NCBI GenBank assembly: GCA_037783415.1
Contig: JAZGTN010000009.1
Location: forward strand, 15,004,001 to 15,068,000
Reading direction: 5' to 3'
DNA from: Leptasterias polaris
Lineage: Eukaryota > Echinodermata > Asteroidea > Forcipulatida > Asteriidae
DNA length: 64,000 nt
Each line of letters opens with the position of its first letter. The stretch's first letter is position 1. This document shows positions 11,761-21,829 of this stretch, piece after piece. Below the pieces are notes generated by a model that worked only from the letters and a program-made list of their open reading frames with translations, had not been told where the DNA came from and ran no database searches. The translations under genes were made by a program, and so were the position numbers.

Positions 11761-13200
11761 ATCATGTTCCGGTATGAACCGGAAGTCAAGGGCAAATGGG
11801 GGTTACATTTTGTGTAACGCTTGTTGAGATTTTGAAGACCTTTCTAATGATCAATAAATTCTAAAAATCAAATGTATGGTTCGGATGCTATGATTTTTTT
11901 AAATATAAAGTTTAAACTTCAGGTTTTGAAAGCCTTATCTGCCGACGTACAGAAAATAAACAACCAATGTCTGCTTATGATTTTTTCAGTTACTAAATTA
12001 TCAAGGTCAAATGGGGTAAATTTTTGTGTAACGTTTGTCGAACTTTTAATTACCTATCCGATGATAGATTGAAAAAATCAAATAAATGGTTCATGAGTTA
12101 TGTTAAAAAAATTAAACTTTCAGTTATTGTAATTTAATACCCGATGTGGTTATCATAATGTCATTAAGTTTGTGTCATCTTGATACTGAGGTTCAATAAT
12201 CTTAAGAGTTTCAATGTTCAATTCAATTTCAATCTTAAGTTATTCTGTATATAAGCCCGAAAACAATGTTATTAATTTATCAGCGCTGTTTTCTAAATTT
12301 CAAACGAAAGAGGGCGCTGATGCAATTTTTATGCGTGAACTGGCTAGCATCAGTTTCAACGTTATGTGTACATAATGCGTTGTCAAAGAAAGTGGGGGGG
12401 GGGGGGGGGGGTTACGAGTGGGTAGGTGCGCTTCATTGTCCGGTTTTAACAAGATGTAAAAGCTTAAACTGTTGTTATCTCAGTGCAAAAGTTTAAGAGG
12501 GATTGCTGTTCTACAATTTGATACACAAATTATGCTGAAGTGGTCAGTAGTTTTAAAGATATGAATAAGATAAGATATTGTGAAATGTTCAACTTCCGTT
12601 AACTACCGAAAGTAAGTTAAAATATTGTACGGGTTCTGTGAAGCGTTTGTCAAACTTTTAACGATCTATCCGATGATGTGTAGATTGTCAAAATCCGAAT
12701 TATGGTTTTTGAGTTATGATTTTTACAAATATTAAACTTTGATTTAATGTAATTCAGTGTCCGATGACGACATCATGACGTAATTAAGTATGTGTTGTCT
12801 TGATACTAAGGTTCAACTAACTGGTGAGTTTCAACATTCAATTCAATCTCAATCTTGAGTTATTCCGTAAAAAAGCTCGAAAGTTGTTTTTTGACGGAAA
12901 AAACGAAGGTGAACTTCGACCTAGGGTAACGACCCGGAAGTTAAGGTCGTACAATTTTGGCGTTCACTTTTCAAATGTTGCCCCTGTCTTGGTCTATCAG
13001 ATGCCAAACTTTGAACATCATAGCTTTCATATTCGTTGAGATACAGCAAAAAGCAAATGGTCATTTTCAACTTTAAAAACCTTGTAATCCGATACCTGAT
13101 GACGTCATCATGACGCAATTCTTCGCGTGCCGTCCTCATATTAAGGTTCAAGTGTATGCTAAGTTTCAAGTTTGTACAACATTTACTTTTTGAGAAATCT
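11760..13200 (+). repeat. Degenerate long tandem repeat with CCGGAAGT-type motifs
   Basis: At least three diverged copies (starting near 11770, 12590 and 12930) share an order of motifs: CCGGAAGT or a variant, then GTGTAACG/GTGAAGCG with TTTGTC, then CTATCCGATGAT, a TTATGATTTTT stretch, and GATGACGTCATCATGACG-like sequence. TCAATTCAATNTCAATCTT occurs near 12215 and 12838. The last copy leads directly into the hairpin array. The motif GACCCGGAAGT returns in the 130-bp minisatellite at 14.6-15.0 kb. This looks like one large repeat complex later split by insertions. Confidence 0.6.
12394..12411. repeat. 18-bp G tract
   Basis: Uninterrupted run of about 18 G. Length may be unreliable in assembly. 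Confidence 0.8.
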
Positions 13201-13273
13201 GCAAGAGAAAGTTCAGGGAAAACAAGAAGAGGAAGAAAAAAAACAAAAAACAAAAAAACTTTACAATAACAAT

Positions 13274-13880
13274 AGGTTTTCGGCTGCTGGCCGAACACCT
13301 AACAAGAGGTGTTCGTGCACATATTGCACGAACACCTACAAAAAAAAACGGAACAATAACAAAGAGGTGTTCGTGCTCATATTGCACGAACACCTAAAAA
13401 ACAGAACAATAACAAGAGGTGTTCGTGCTCATATTGCACGAACACCTAAAAACAGAACAATAACAAGAGGTGTTCGTGCTCATATTGCACGAACACCTAA
13501 CAAGAGGTGTTCGTGCACATTTTTATTGCACGAACACCTAAAAAAAAAACTAAAACAAAACATAACAAAAACAATAGGTGTTCGTGCTGAATTGCACGAA
13601 CACCTAAAAAAAAAACGGAACAAAAACAAGAGGTGTTCGTGCTCATATTGCACGAACACCTAAAAAAACAGAACAATAACAAGAGGTGTTCGTGCACATA
13701 TTGCACGAACACCTAAAAAAAACAGAACAAAAACAAGAGGTGTTCGTGCTCATATTGCACGAACACCTAATAATAATCTCGACGAAAACAATAGCTGTTC
13801 AGACCATTGTCGGAACAGCTAAATATAATAATAATCTCGACGAAAACAATAGCTGTTCCGACAGCTAGTTCGGAACAGCT
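13274..13880. repeat. Array of twelve hairpins with co-varying arms
   Basis: Twelve short inverted repeats lie in a row: 13274-13300, 13307-13337, 13365-13395, 13417-13447, 13468-13498, 13504-13539, 13575-13605, 13631-13661, 13684-13714, 13738-13768, 13793-13820 and 13851-13880. Nine carry the arm AGGTGTTCGTGC with its exact complement around a 6-11 base loop. The first has AGGTTTTCGGC with GCCGAACACCT. The last two have AGCTGTTC(C/A)GAC with a matching complement. A-rich spacers often end ACAATA or AACAAG before the left arm, and TAA usually follows the right arm. Most starts are 51-58 bp apart. Both strands are open over parts of the array; those frames are artefacts. Confidence 0.92.
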
Positions 13881-13899
13881 AATAATAACTAGTTCTTAA

Positions 13900-14254
13900 A
13901 GGTATTATACAGGATTGGTAGAGCTGACAAAATAATCACAGACAGTGTTCATGTTTTGTGTAATCAACCATATACATGAAATAACAAACCTGTGAAAATT
14001 TGAGCTCAATTGGTCATCTAGGTCACAAGAAAATATTTAAAAGAGACCTTATGTGTTTTCTGTTTTTCAAACATCAAGTTTATTATCACGCGTGATAAAA
14101 ACTATTGTTTTACTAATTTCTCAGAAACGATAGCATTTTAGGCAGAAATATTTTAAGGAACCCTTTCTACCATTACTTACTTTAAATCATGTAAGTTATG
14201 TGTGAATCTGTGAACATTTGTGTTTTTCGATCTTACCAATAGTGTACAGGGCCT
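13900..14254. mobile_element. TTAA MITE, family B, intact copy
   Basis: Starts AGGTATTATACAGGATTGGT just after TTAA (13896-13899). Ends in the complement of AGGCCCTGTACACTATTGGT, followed by TTAT. The centre has the 16-bp palindrome TTATCACGCGTGATAA. The order of blocks is shared with 56872-57105 (same orientation) and, inverted, 53870-54065. It is inserted between the hairpin array and the following SINE. Confidence 0.8.
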
Positions 14255-14570
14255 TTATATAGCGCATTTCACAATAACGTTTCAATGCGCTTTACATTTG
14301 TGCCCTGGTCATTGGGCCAATAACATTCCTTTAATCTTTCTCAGCTCCCTGGGGAGTATACAGCCCGGGCTGCCGTGATGGCGCTCCGAAGGCTTTTTCA
14401 AACACAATATCAACCTCTACCCTTGCAGGTACCCATATTTTATACCCCTGGGTGAAGAGAAGCAATTATAGCAAAGACACAAGTGTCATGACTGGGACTC
14501 GAACCCACACCCCGATGACTAAACCACCAGAACTTGAATCCGATGCTCTTAACCACTCGGCCATGACACC
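14255..14570 (-). mobile_element. tRNA-Leu-like SINE
   Basis: Read on the minus strand the head (about 14570-14480) resembles tRNA-Leu: GGCCGAGTGGTTAAGAGC for the D arm, an anticodon loop TTCAAGT giving CAA, a long variable arm, and GGGTTCGAGTCCC for the T arm. Two bases seem to be missing between the acceptor stem and D arm, so a working tRNA is unlikely. The body runs to a tail with AAGCGCATTGAAACG and GAAATGCGCTATATAA, the type of 3' tail SINEs share with partner LINEs. It abuts the family B MITE exactly. Confidence 0.75.
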
Positions 14571-14573
14571 CTA

Positions 14574-14990
14574 GTAAAGGTCAACATGGGGTCAGGTTAC
14601 CAAGGCTAATCTCCCATGCCCAAGGAGTCCATAACTGAAAAAAGTTTGAACTTCAGTTGTGTAGTTCTTGAGATATGGTCCCACTTCCGGTTGACCCGGA
14701 AGTAAAGGTCAACATAGGGTGACGGTAACCCAAGTTCAATCGAAAATGCCCAAGGAGTCCATAACTGAAAAAAGTTAGAAAATCGGCTGTGTAGTTCTTG
14801 AGATATGGTCCCACTTCCGGTTGACCCGGAAGTAAAGGTCAACATAGGGTGACGGTAACCCAAGTTCAATCGAAAATGCCCAAGGAGTCCATAACTGAAA
14901 AAAGTTAGAAAATCGGTTGTGTAGTTCTTGAGATATGGTCCCACTTCCGGTTGACCCGGAAGTAAACGTCAACTCGGGTTCACGGTTAAC
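14574..14990 (+). repeat. 130-bp minisatellite, ~3.3 copies
   Basis: The unit begins AGTAAAGGTCAACATAGGG and contains GCCCAAGGAGTCCATAACTG, GTAGTTCTTGAGATATGGT and CTTCCGGTTGACCCGGA. Copies start at 14701 and 14831 and are almost identical. An earlier copy (from about 14574) is more diverged, and a fragment follows 14961. Minus-strand frames through it translate the repeat and are not genes. The SINE and MITE just upstream may have split it from the related 11.8-13.2 kb repeats. Confidence 0.92.
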
Positions 14991-15004
14991 CAAGGTTATT
15001 TAAA

Positions 15005-15990
15005 AAGTTCGCTTATTCTGAATTAATTCGCTTATTCTGAATCACTTCGCTCATTCGTAACCATTGTGCTTGTTGATGTAAATTGTGAAACACATAACAC
15101 TACATCATTCAATGATTCACCCCAAGACGCACGAGTGTTCATTCATAAGATGTGAATGAATCGGGAAGCTTGTTCAGAATCACTTCGCTGATTTGGAATC
15201 AATTTGCTTATTCGGAATCAATTCGCTTATTCAGAATCAATACGCTCATCCGGACTAATTCACTTATTCAAAATTAATTTGCTTATTCTGAATTTGCTGA
15301 TTCGTAACCATTTCGCTTATTCTTAACGATTTCGCTCATTCGTAACCATTACGCCTTTGGATGTAGATTGTAAAGTTAAATACACTTAACACTACATCAT
15401 TCAATGATTCACCACAAGACATAGTACCATTTCGATGTTCATTTATGATTAATGTGAATGAATCAATTCGCTTATTCAGAATCACTTCGCTGATTTGGAA
15501 TCAGTTCGCTCACTCTCTGAATTAATTCGCTTATTCGGAATTAATTCGCTTTTTCTGAATCATTTTGCTGATTCGTAACCAGTTTGCTTATTTGTTACGG
15601 TTTTGCTCATTCGTAACCATTAACGCTTGTTGATGTAGATTGTGAAGTTAATTACACTGAACACTATATCATTCAATGATTCACCACAAGCAACATGAAT
15701 GATATGATAGCACCGTTTCAATGTTCATTCATAAAATGTGAATGAATCATTACGCTTATTCAGAATCAATTTGCTTATTCAGAATTAATTTCCTTTTCTG
15801 AATCATTTTGCTCATTCGTAATCATTTCGCTTATCTGTAACGATTTCGCTCATTCGTAACCATTACACTTGTTGATAAAGATTGTGAAGTTTCTGAATTA
15901 CACTTAACACTACATCATCATCATGATTCAAAGATACATACATTGATAGTACCACCATTTCGATGTTCATTTATAAAATGTGTATGCCGT
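15005..15990 (+). repeat. Higher-order repeat with 19-bp TTCGCTTATTC subunits
   Basis: Runs of a ~19-bp unit (ATTAATTCGCTTATTCTGA and variants with CTCATTC or CTGATT) alternate with a longer module containing GTTGATGTAGATTGTGAAG, ACACTACATCATTCAATGAT and GTGAATGAATC. The long module occurs four times, starting near 15074, 15361, 15633 and 15874, so the higher-order unit is about 240-290 bp. Divergence is moderate, so the array is not young. Confidence 0.85.
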
Positions 15991-15999
15991 GTAAACTTC

Positions 16000-16700
16000 C
16001 AAATCTCGGGCAGGTGTATTCGTCCGTGCACGGTCCACTTTTACGTAGACGGAGTATTATGATGCCTAGATCGAAGCCAAATAAATAAGTAAAGAAACAG
16101 GTGTTTATGTTTCACACAGGTTTGTCCTCTCTGATAAGTTTCAGAAAGAAATTGCTGTCACTTTGTGGTGATTGACAACACACGTAAAGCGAAAAACTGC
16201 AAAAATAGCGCTACTCGAAGAAGTTTTTGTCGCCTATCTGCCTAACCCAGTGCTTTGTAGAACGTACTATCACCTCCATGGTACTACCTATGCTGAGGCA
16301 GATGAAGCACACACATTGCACTTGATTGAAATGATTCTGAGTAAGCATATTAAATCAGAATAAGCAGTGATTGCTAGTAAACAAAATAATTCTGACTTCG
16401 TAAGCAAGATGATTTTGTGCGTACACAAATCGTTTTTTTGAAATTGTTCTATTTCAGGCTATATAGATTATAATCATCGAGGTAGAAATAGACCATGCTA
16501 TAAATTATAATCAACTCTTGCAAGTGCTCTTTAGTGTTTAACCATGACCATACATACCACAAAATAATTCTCGTTTTATTTTCCGGGAAAATACAATTCT
16601 CAGGAGCCAACAATAGGAAAAAGAATATGTGGTACTGTTCGTTTTAATGTAGGTACAAGTTTCTCATTGTTAAAAAAATGTAAAATGTATGCTTTATTAT
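16000..16700. other. Unannotated DNA
   Basis: I see nothing supported; the frame at 16172-16363 has no recognisable relatives. Confidence 0.45.
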
Positions 16701-16714
16701 ATTGAAATTCTCGA

Positions 16715-16795
16715 GATCCCGTAGGGCCTCGAACCTGCGATCATTGACTTGGTAATAAACGCGGTAAACCGCGGTGCCATCAGACCATCATGACA
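16715..16795 (-). mobile_element. tRNA-like remnant (SINE head)
   Basis: On the minus strand, GATGGTCTGATGGCACCGCG followed by CAATGATCGCAGGTTCGAGG looks like A-box and B-box regions of a tRNA-derived promoter. No cloverleaf closes properly, so I call it a SINE-type remnant rather than a gene. Confidence 0.45.
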
Positions 16796-17337
16796 TTAGC
16801 TCTGATTTGATACCTTATATTATTACTCTATATATTGAATAGACTTGTTCAAAGTCCGCCATCGTTGCAGTCTCATGTCAACAGTACAAAGAATACGACA
16901 GCATCGGGCGCACACGGCCTCGGGACTTAGTACGAGTTGACACTGTTCTTCATTACTTTGTACACGGATACGAAACACGCTATAAATGATAAATGATAAA
17001 ATTACGTCATTGTGCACAACTTCAATACCCAGAGAGTCAACATCTGAAGAAAATTTGAAAATTTGACGTTTAATTTTGGGAGATATGGTGGTAACAAGAT
17101 TGCCTAATTAAATATTCATGTCATTATAACTCAGCTAATTGATTAAGAAATTAAACAGTATAACATTTAGTGATTAAGTTATGTACTAAGCTTCGATTCA
17201 ATATAGGACTCAAGTCTGTCATTTATACTGTTTCTAAGATTACGAATAAACAAAAATCGTGTGTTAAACCTATGGCGTTTTGGCGGAAAGAAAAACAAAT
17301 GTAGGTAAAACGTTTTGAAAATCTCGACGATTACAAT

Positions 17338-17423
17338 AGCTGTTCCGACTGGAAGGTCGGAACAGCTAAAAAATAAAAATCTGGACGAAAACAATAGCTG
17401 TTCCGACCTATGTCGGAACAGCT
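17338..17423. repeat. Two further hairpins of the 13.3-13.9 kb family
   Basis: 17338-17367 and 17396-17423 both have the arm AGCTGTTCCGAC and its exact complement. Each is preceded by GAC(G/GA)..ACAATAG and followed by TAA, as in the last two hairpins of the main array 3.5 kb away. These four form a subfamily distinct from the AGGTGTTCGTGC hairpins. Confidence 0.9.
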
Positions 17424-17429
17424 AATAAT

Positions 17430-18075
17430 GTTTAACAAGCCTTTGGCTAATGGGTGTGTAATATTGTAATGTTTACTCCTTGCTGTTTTCCTCCATTGTG
17501 TTCTCTTTTTATGATGTTGTAAATTTGTGTTATGCGCTTTTGAACAGTTCATGGTGAAATACGCAAAATAAATTTGGCACTTGGGTTTTGTACCTTTATA
17601 AAAAATCGCAGAAATTATTGAACCCAAGACTTATGATGTTGTATGGCCCTCTAAAGCTCTTTTATAGTGTGTGCGTTTTGAGGCTAAACACCAATACAAA
17701 AGTTAGCAAATGTTAACTTTAAAACTGCTGCATGCTTTAACATTAGCAAAATGGCTTCAACTATGGCGGTGTAGAGGCCGGAACACAGTACAAAAATAAA
17801 CAAGAGGGGTCAAGTGAACAATTCAAAGCCGTCCAGTAGATTTATAAGTTTGTTAAGCACGATTAACATTGCAAGTCAGTGACTTGCATCTACAGGACCA
17901 ACATGTACTTTACAAGTTTGACTGCTTTGTTCATCAATGACTGCTTTGTTGTAGACCTGGTGCATAAAGAAATTCCATTGTTTGTTGAAGTCAAGTGTAA
18001 GCCTCATCAAGAGCATGTGGTTTTTGAGCGTTTTCAAACTCCAGTAAAAAGAAAACTGATTGGGTTGTTTTTTTT
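17430..18075 (+). other. Unannotated DNA with an unrecognised 75-codon frame
   Basis: The frame at 17879-18106 gives a peptide with VDLVHKEIPLFVEVK near its middle, which reads like protein, but I recognise no family. There is no convincing start context, no splice partner, and it runs into a MITE fragment at its 3' end. It may be a remnant of a mobile-element gene. Confidence 0.25.
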
Positions 18076-18076
18076 C

Positions 18077-18104
18077 ACCCGGGGCCAATTTCATGGAGCT
18101 GCTT
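18077..18104 (+). mobile_element. Single terminus of the GGCCCAATTTCATGG MITE family
   Basis: GGGGCCAATTTCATGGAGCT followed by GCTTAA matches the terminal repeat of the element at 61639-61895. Only one end is seen here. Confidence 0.55.
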
Positions 18105-18109
18105 AATGT

Positions 18110-18480
18110 TTTTTTATTTATTATTTGATATTATAATGTTCATTTAATTGCAATAATATTTGTACACGTCATCTACCATCACTTTTCAAAATGAATTAAT
18201 TTGCACGATGATTTGTGTAAAAAATTACTGCCTGGCATATACGTTGAATGCAAATTAATTATGCGTATTTTGTTTAAAAGTCTAAGAAGATAATTTTACA
18301 TAAGGAGATAATTTTACATCTGACCAATTGTATTTATATTATTATTAATTATTTGTGATGACATGATGCTTCATGTCAAAGCCTTTTATTGCGCCATTAT
18401 ATCTCGAGGGCACCAACTGAACTATGAGGCTCTGTGGCACATCAAAAGGTTAATGCATGACTTTTGGCTGGCTGAAAATG
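18110..18480. other. Unannotated AT-rich DNA
   Basis: No feature recognised; it leads into the pseudogene that follows. Confidence 0.45.
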
Positions 18481-18579
18481 GTTAACAAAAAGATGTGGAA
18501 GTTGACAAACTTTCCCAAAGTGTGATTAAGCAGTTTAAACAGAGACATGGCAATCACAGAGCGAAATTTTCCGAACAGA

Positions 18580-20085
18580 AAGCCAGCTGAGCAGTAACAA
18601 TGTTCAAGGGCTCATCAAAGACTTCAATAATAAGCACTCTGTTCATCCAAAATTGTGGTCTCAATACATGGGGAAGGTCAAGATTCTGCTAGACTTCACT
18701 AGGGCTCAGAGGGACGGAAACTGGATCCTCCATCTAGAAGTTTTTTTAGCAATGCTGCCAAGGCTCACCGTCTACCACAACAGCAACTGTGCCCGGTGGG
18801 GACCTGTTTATCTCGCAGATACGAAACTCCTCGAGAAGACAGCACCAGCTGTTTATGCAGAATTAAGTAACTTAAATGTTTTTGTAAAGAGAACAAAAAT
18901 GCCCTTCAACCAGGTTTCCCCTGATCGGGCAACTGAGTGGATAAACAGGACATGAAAAATGCAGAATGCCATAATTGGAATTACGAGAAATGATCAAGGC
19001 AGATCTGATCAATATCTTAGTTGCTGGGCATACCACACCCACAAATATACCGAATGCCAACTGAAGACATGTGTGCTGATGAATGCACTTATCCAAGCTC
19101 TTGGAATTAAGCCTCATGGGTGTCAGACATTTGGTGACTACGCTGGTGTTTTCATAAATAGTGTGACACAATACTTTGGGTAGAATACAGCAAACGTTTA
19201 CGTGGTATTTGATCGCTACATTAGGGAATTGAGAGGGCTCCATTAAGGCAGTGACTCGAGAACAAAGCGAATTAGAAAGAACAAAGCCAAATTGAAAGCT
19301 CATCCATGGACCCCAGGTCCCACTCCGAAAGGTCTGGGGCCAACTCATTGCCTTGGATGGGAACACATCTGATCTTGCTAAGTTCTTGTCAAACGCCATC
19401 GCAATGATCTATTGCAAAGATACGATACGCGGTGGGTTTCTTGATGTTACAGATGCCAGGTCCATTAGAAGAGATGATGTAAAACTTTGAGGAAACCATG
19501 AGGAGGCTGACACCAGGTTGATTTTCTAGTATGTGAGGCAGTCAATGAAGGATATCAAAGAGTGGTGGTCATCTGCAGGGATACAGATGTGATGCTACTT
19601 CTGGTGCACTTTATATCTTCAAAAGCAACAGAAGTTTGAATGATCTCTGGATTGCGCATAAGCACAAATGTTACCCAAGGAATAACCTGCTCAGTTTTCA
19701 TGCACTTAATGATGCGATACAACCCCCTCCTTCAATGGATATGGGAAGAAAATGTGCTGAAAAACCTTTGAAAAGCAACTTCTACTCGTCAAGATAATTG
19801 GTCATGGAGGAGAACTTGCCCAATTGAGCAGTTCGCATGTCACCTATAATTGAGGTGAAGAAGGGTCTGAAGATACAATAGATGCATTTGAACTTCACAC
19901 AGTACGCGCCAACTACCAGGCAAAGCCTTGTTTCAGAAAGACCAGGAACACATAGATGTCCAATCTCACAGCAGCTTAATAGAAGAAAAAGTCAGATTAC
20001 CTGTAAGCTGTGTGAACAAGATGCATGTCTTGAGCTAGGTTCCTGTGGATGCAAATCAAAGTGTAGGACATCCCGATGCACTTGA
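18580..20085 (+). pseudogene. Decayed coding sequence of a repeated invertebrate family (HEEADTR / DTDV motifs)
   Basis: Successive frame fragments keep a collinear protein. First, 18653-18955 has ARWGPVYLAD, APAVYAEL and FNQVSPDRATEWIN. Next, 18959-19050 has IIGITRNDQG. Then 19200-19290 has VVFDRY, and in another frame SIKAVTRE. At about 19491-19520 NHEEADTRLIF ends at a stop, and the shifted frame carries on with NEGYQRVVVICRDTDV at about 19540-19600. A cysteine-rich tail (CKLCEQDACL, then CGCKSKC) ends near 20085. I recall this motif order from uncharacterised multicopy proteins of cnidarians and echinoderms, probably carried by mobile elements; this is memory, not a search. Several stops and frameshifts make it non-functional. 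A frame at 18872-19399 on the other strand is its shadow. Confidence 0.7.
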
Positions 20086-20089
20086 TTCA

Positions 20090-21091
20090 AGGTGTACTTT
20101 AAGCTTACAACAACCCAGCTGGCCAGTAAACCCATAAACTGATTTGTCCGTTTATGTATTGTGAGCAAGCTTGCTGAGCACATAATTATTCTGATATTTA
20201 AAGAAATACACATTTTCACCCTGCCACAACGCAATAATTGTCAAAGTAATAAGCTAAATGTCACACTATAAAACCACTACACATTCAAATGTACTTCGTG
20301 AACAACATACATAAACCTTCTTGTTTCATTGCACACACAAAAATAGGTGTGATATGGAAACAAATATATTATTAAAAACTGCCTGGGTACCTGTACCTTG
20401 AAATAAAAGTAGTTTGAAACAAATATATGCACCAATGAGAAAGGGGGTTTACAAAGCTTCGTTCTACTCAAAGATAAGCTTTTTTTGAGAAAATCACACT
20501 TTTAAGTTTTATTTTGCTTTACATTTATTTAATAGGTTTGGCATATTATTAACATAAAGTTTATAATACATTTTATGGATATATATGTCAATTGGGGTTA
20601 ACAATTGTACACATTTTTTAAATACATATGTTTTACGTTTATTTTGACCTTTTTGACCTCAAAATGACCTCAACAATTTAAAATCAAGAGTGGCATCAAT
20701 GGTACATTTCGTCCCCATGCTATGAGCAATAGATCTAGAATAGTTGCCGGCCATTAACAAAAATGCTGTCTAATGTAATGTGTAATTTCACACTTTGGCT
20801 GGTCTATTACTAGCACAAGTGCCAACAATATTCGCATCCCAGTCAGCCTCACACGATTGCAATGCGAGCACGCAATGCAATCATAATCGAACAGTGCCAG
20901 CAGCGATAACACATTTCACAGAAGCAGAACAGTAGAACAGTGCTAACTGAAACGTGCAGTCGTACAAACCACAGTAAAGTAATAACAGACAAACGCCTGG
21001 GCCAGGCAGCTCTGCCCGTTTTAACAACCTGCACAAACACACGCATGCTTGTGTTGCAGTCACTCTGTGAACATTCCTTTGTTCTATACAC
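20090..21091. other. Unannotated DNA
   Basis: No supported gene. Near 20640-20670 TGACCT recurs three times (TTTGACCTTTTTGACCTC, AATGACCTC), a weak motif cluster. Confidence 0.4.
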
Positions 21092-21095
21092 TTAA

Positions 21096-21595
21096 AGGGA
21101 CACACCGGTTAACTATTTACGTTATATAGTGATGAAGAATCATAGACAATTACTTCTAGATGTTTTTTATATTTGTTTAACACAAAATTATCACGTAATT
21201 AACGAGAAATGACCAACAAAACTAAAGCGGTCAAAGGTCAGCGTATAGCGCTTTACCAGCCGTTGCAAGTGTCAAATTTACAGGGATATTGATGCTATTG
21301 CTGCGCATTGTTGCAAGTAGACTGGTGCTCTGTTTGTGTAATTGTTTTACAATGGCAAGGCATGAGGATCTAGTCTACGTTAACCATCCAGTTTGTAAAA
21401 ACAACGGACACATGGCCCTATAATAAATATACACGCGTCAGTCTAATCAACGTTCCTTCAAAACATCGCCCCCCAAAACACAGAGAAAGAAACCAAAAAT
21501 AGTGTACAACATGGATTTTGTGTGTCGAGGGATGAAATAATATTTCGATGGAGGTGTCCAACTTGTAATTTGTAAAAAAAAAATTCACCTGTCCC
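21096..21595. mobile_element. TTAA-flanked 500-bp non-autonomous element
   Basis: TTAA sits at both borders (21092-21095 and 21596-21599). The ends are short inverted repeats, AGGGACA on the left and TGTCCC on the right. No transposase is seen. The size and TTAA target fit a piggyBac-like or Kolobok-like MITE. The inverted match is short, so confidence is moderate. Confidence 0.55.
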
Positions 21596-21635
21596 TTAAG
21601 GGTACGGTGGCCCTGAAGGGACATCGCATATCGCA

Positions 21636-21812
21636 ATCATGTGCATATACGTATGCAATGTCGTGAACATAATCATAAATATGTGCGCAGACTTTTGCAA
21701 GGTCGTGAAATTAATCGCAAATGTTTGCGCAGACATGTACGATGTCAGGAATTAATTTGCAAATATGTGCGCAAAAGTGTGCGATGTCTTGAATTTTGTT
21801 GCATACTTTGTC
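21636..21812. repeat. ~45-bp degenerate tandem repeat, about four units
   Basis: Each unit runs TGTGCGCA(GA)...GTCGTGAA/GTCAGGAA...ATTAAT(C/T)GCAAAT. It makes the arginine- and cysteine-rich frame at 21641-21826, which I do not regard as a gene. Confidence 0.75.
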
Positions 21813-21829
21813 ATAGTCGCAGATAATTC

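Noticed and set aside
13172..13868. Long open frames on both strands through the hairpin array, rich in Lys, Thr and Arg
   Set aside because: They translate the repeats and the A-rich spacers; both strands are open in the same place and the peptides are internally repetitive.
13274..13880. CRISPR-like regular repeats
   Set aside because: The repeated unit is a hairpin with near-identical low-complexity spacers, in a eukaryotic setting with no cas genes.
14480..14570. Functional tRNA-Leu(CAA) gene
   Set aside because: Bases are missing between acceptor and D arm and a SINE body and tail follow.
14606..14993. Minus-strand frames of 112 and 72 codons with repeated SGSTGSGTISQEL
   Set aside because: They are translations of the 130-bp minisatellite.
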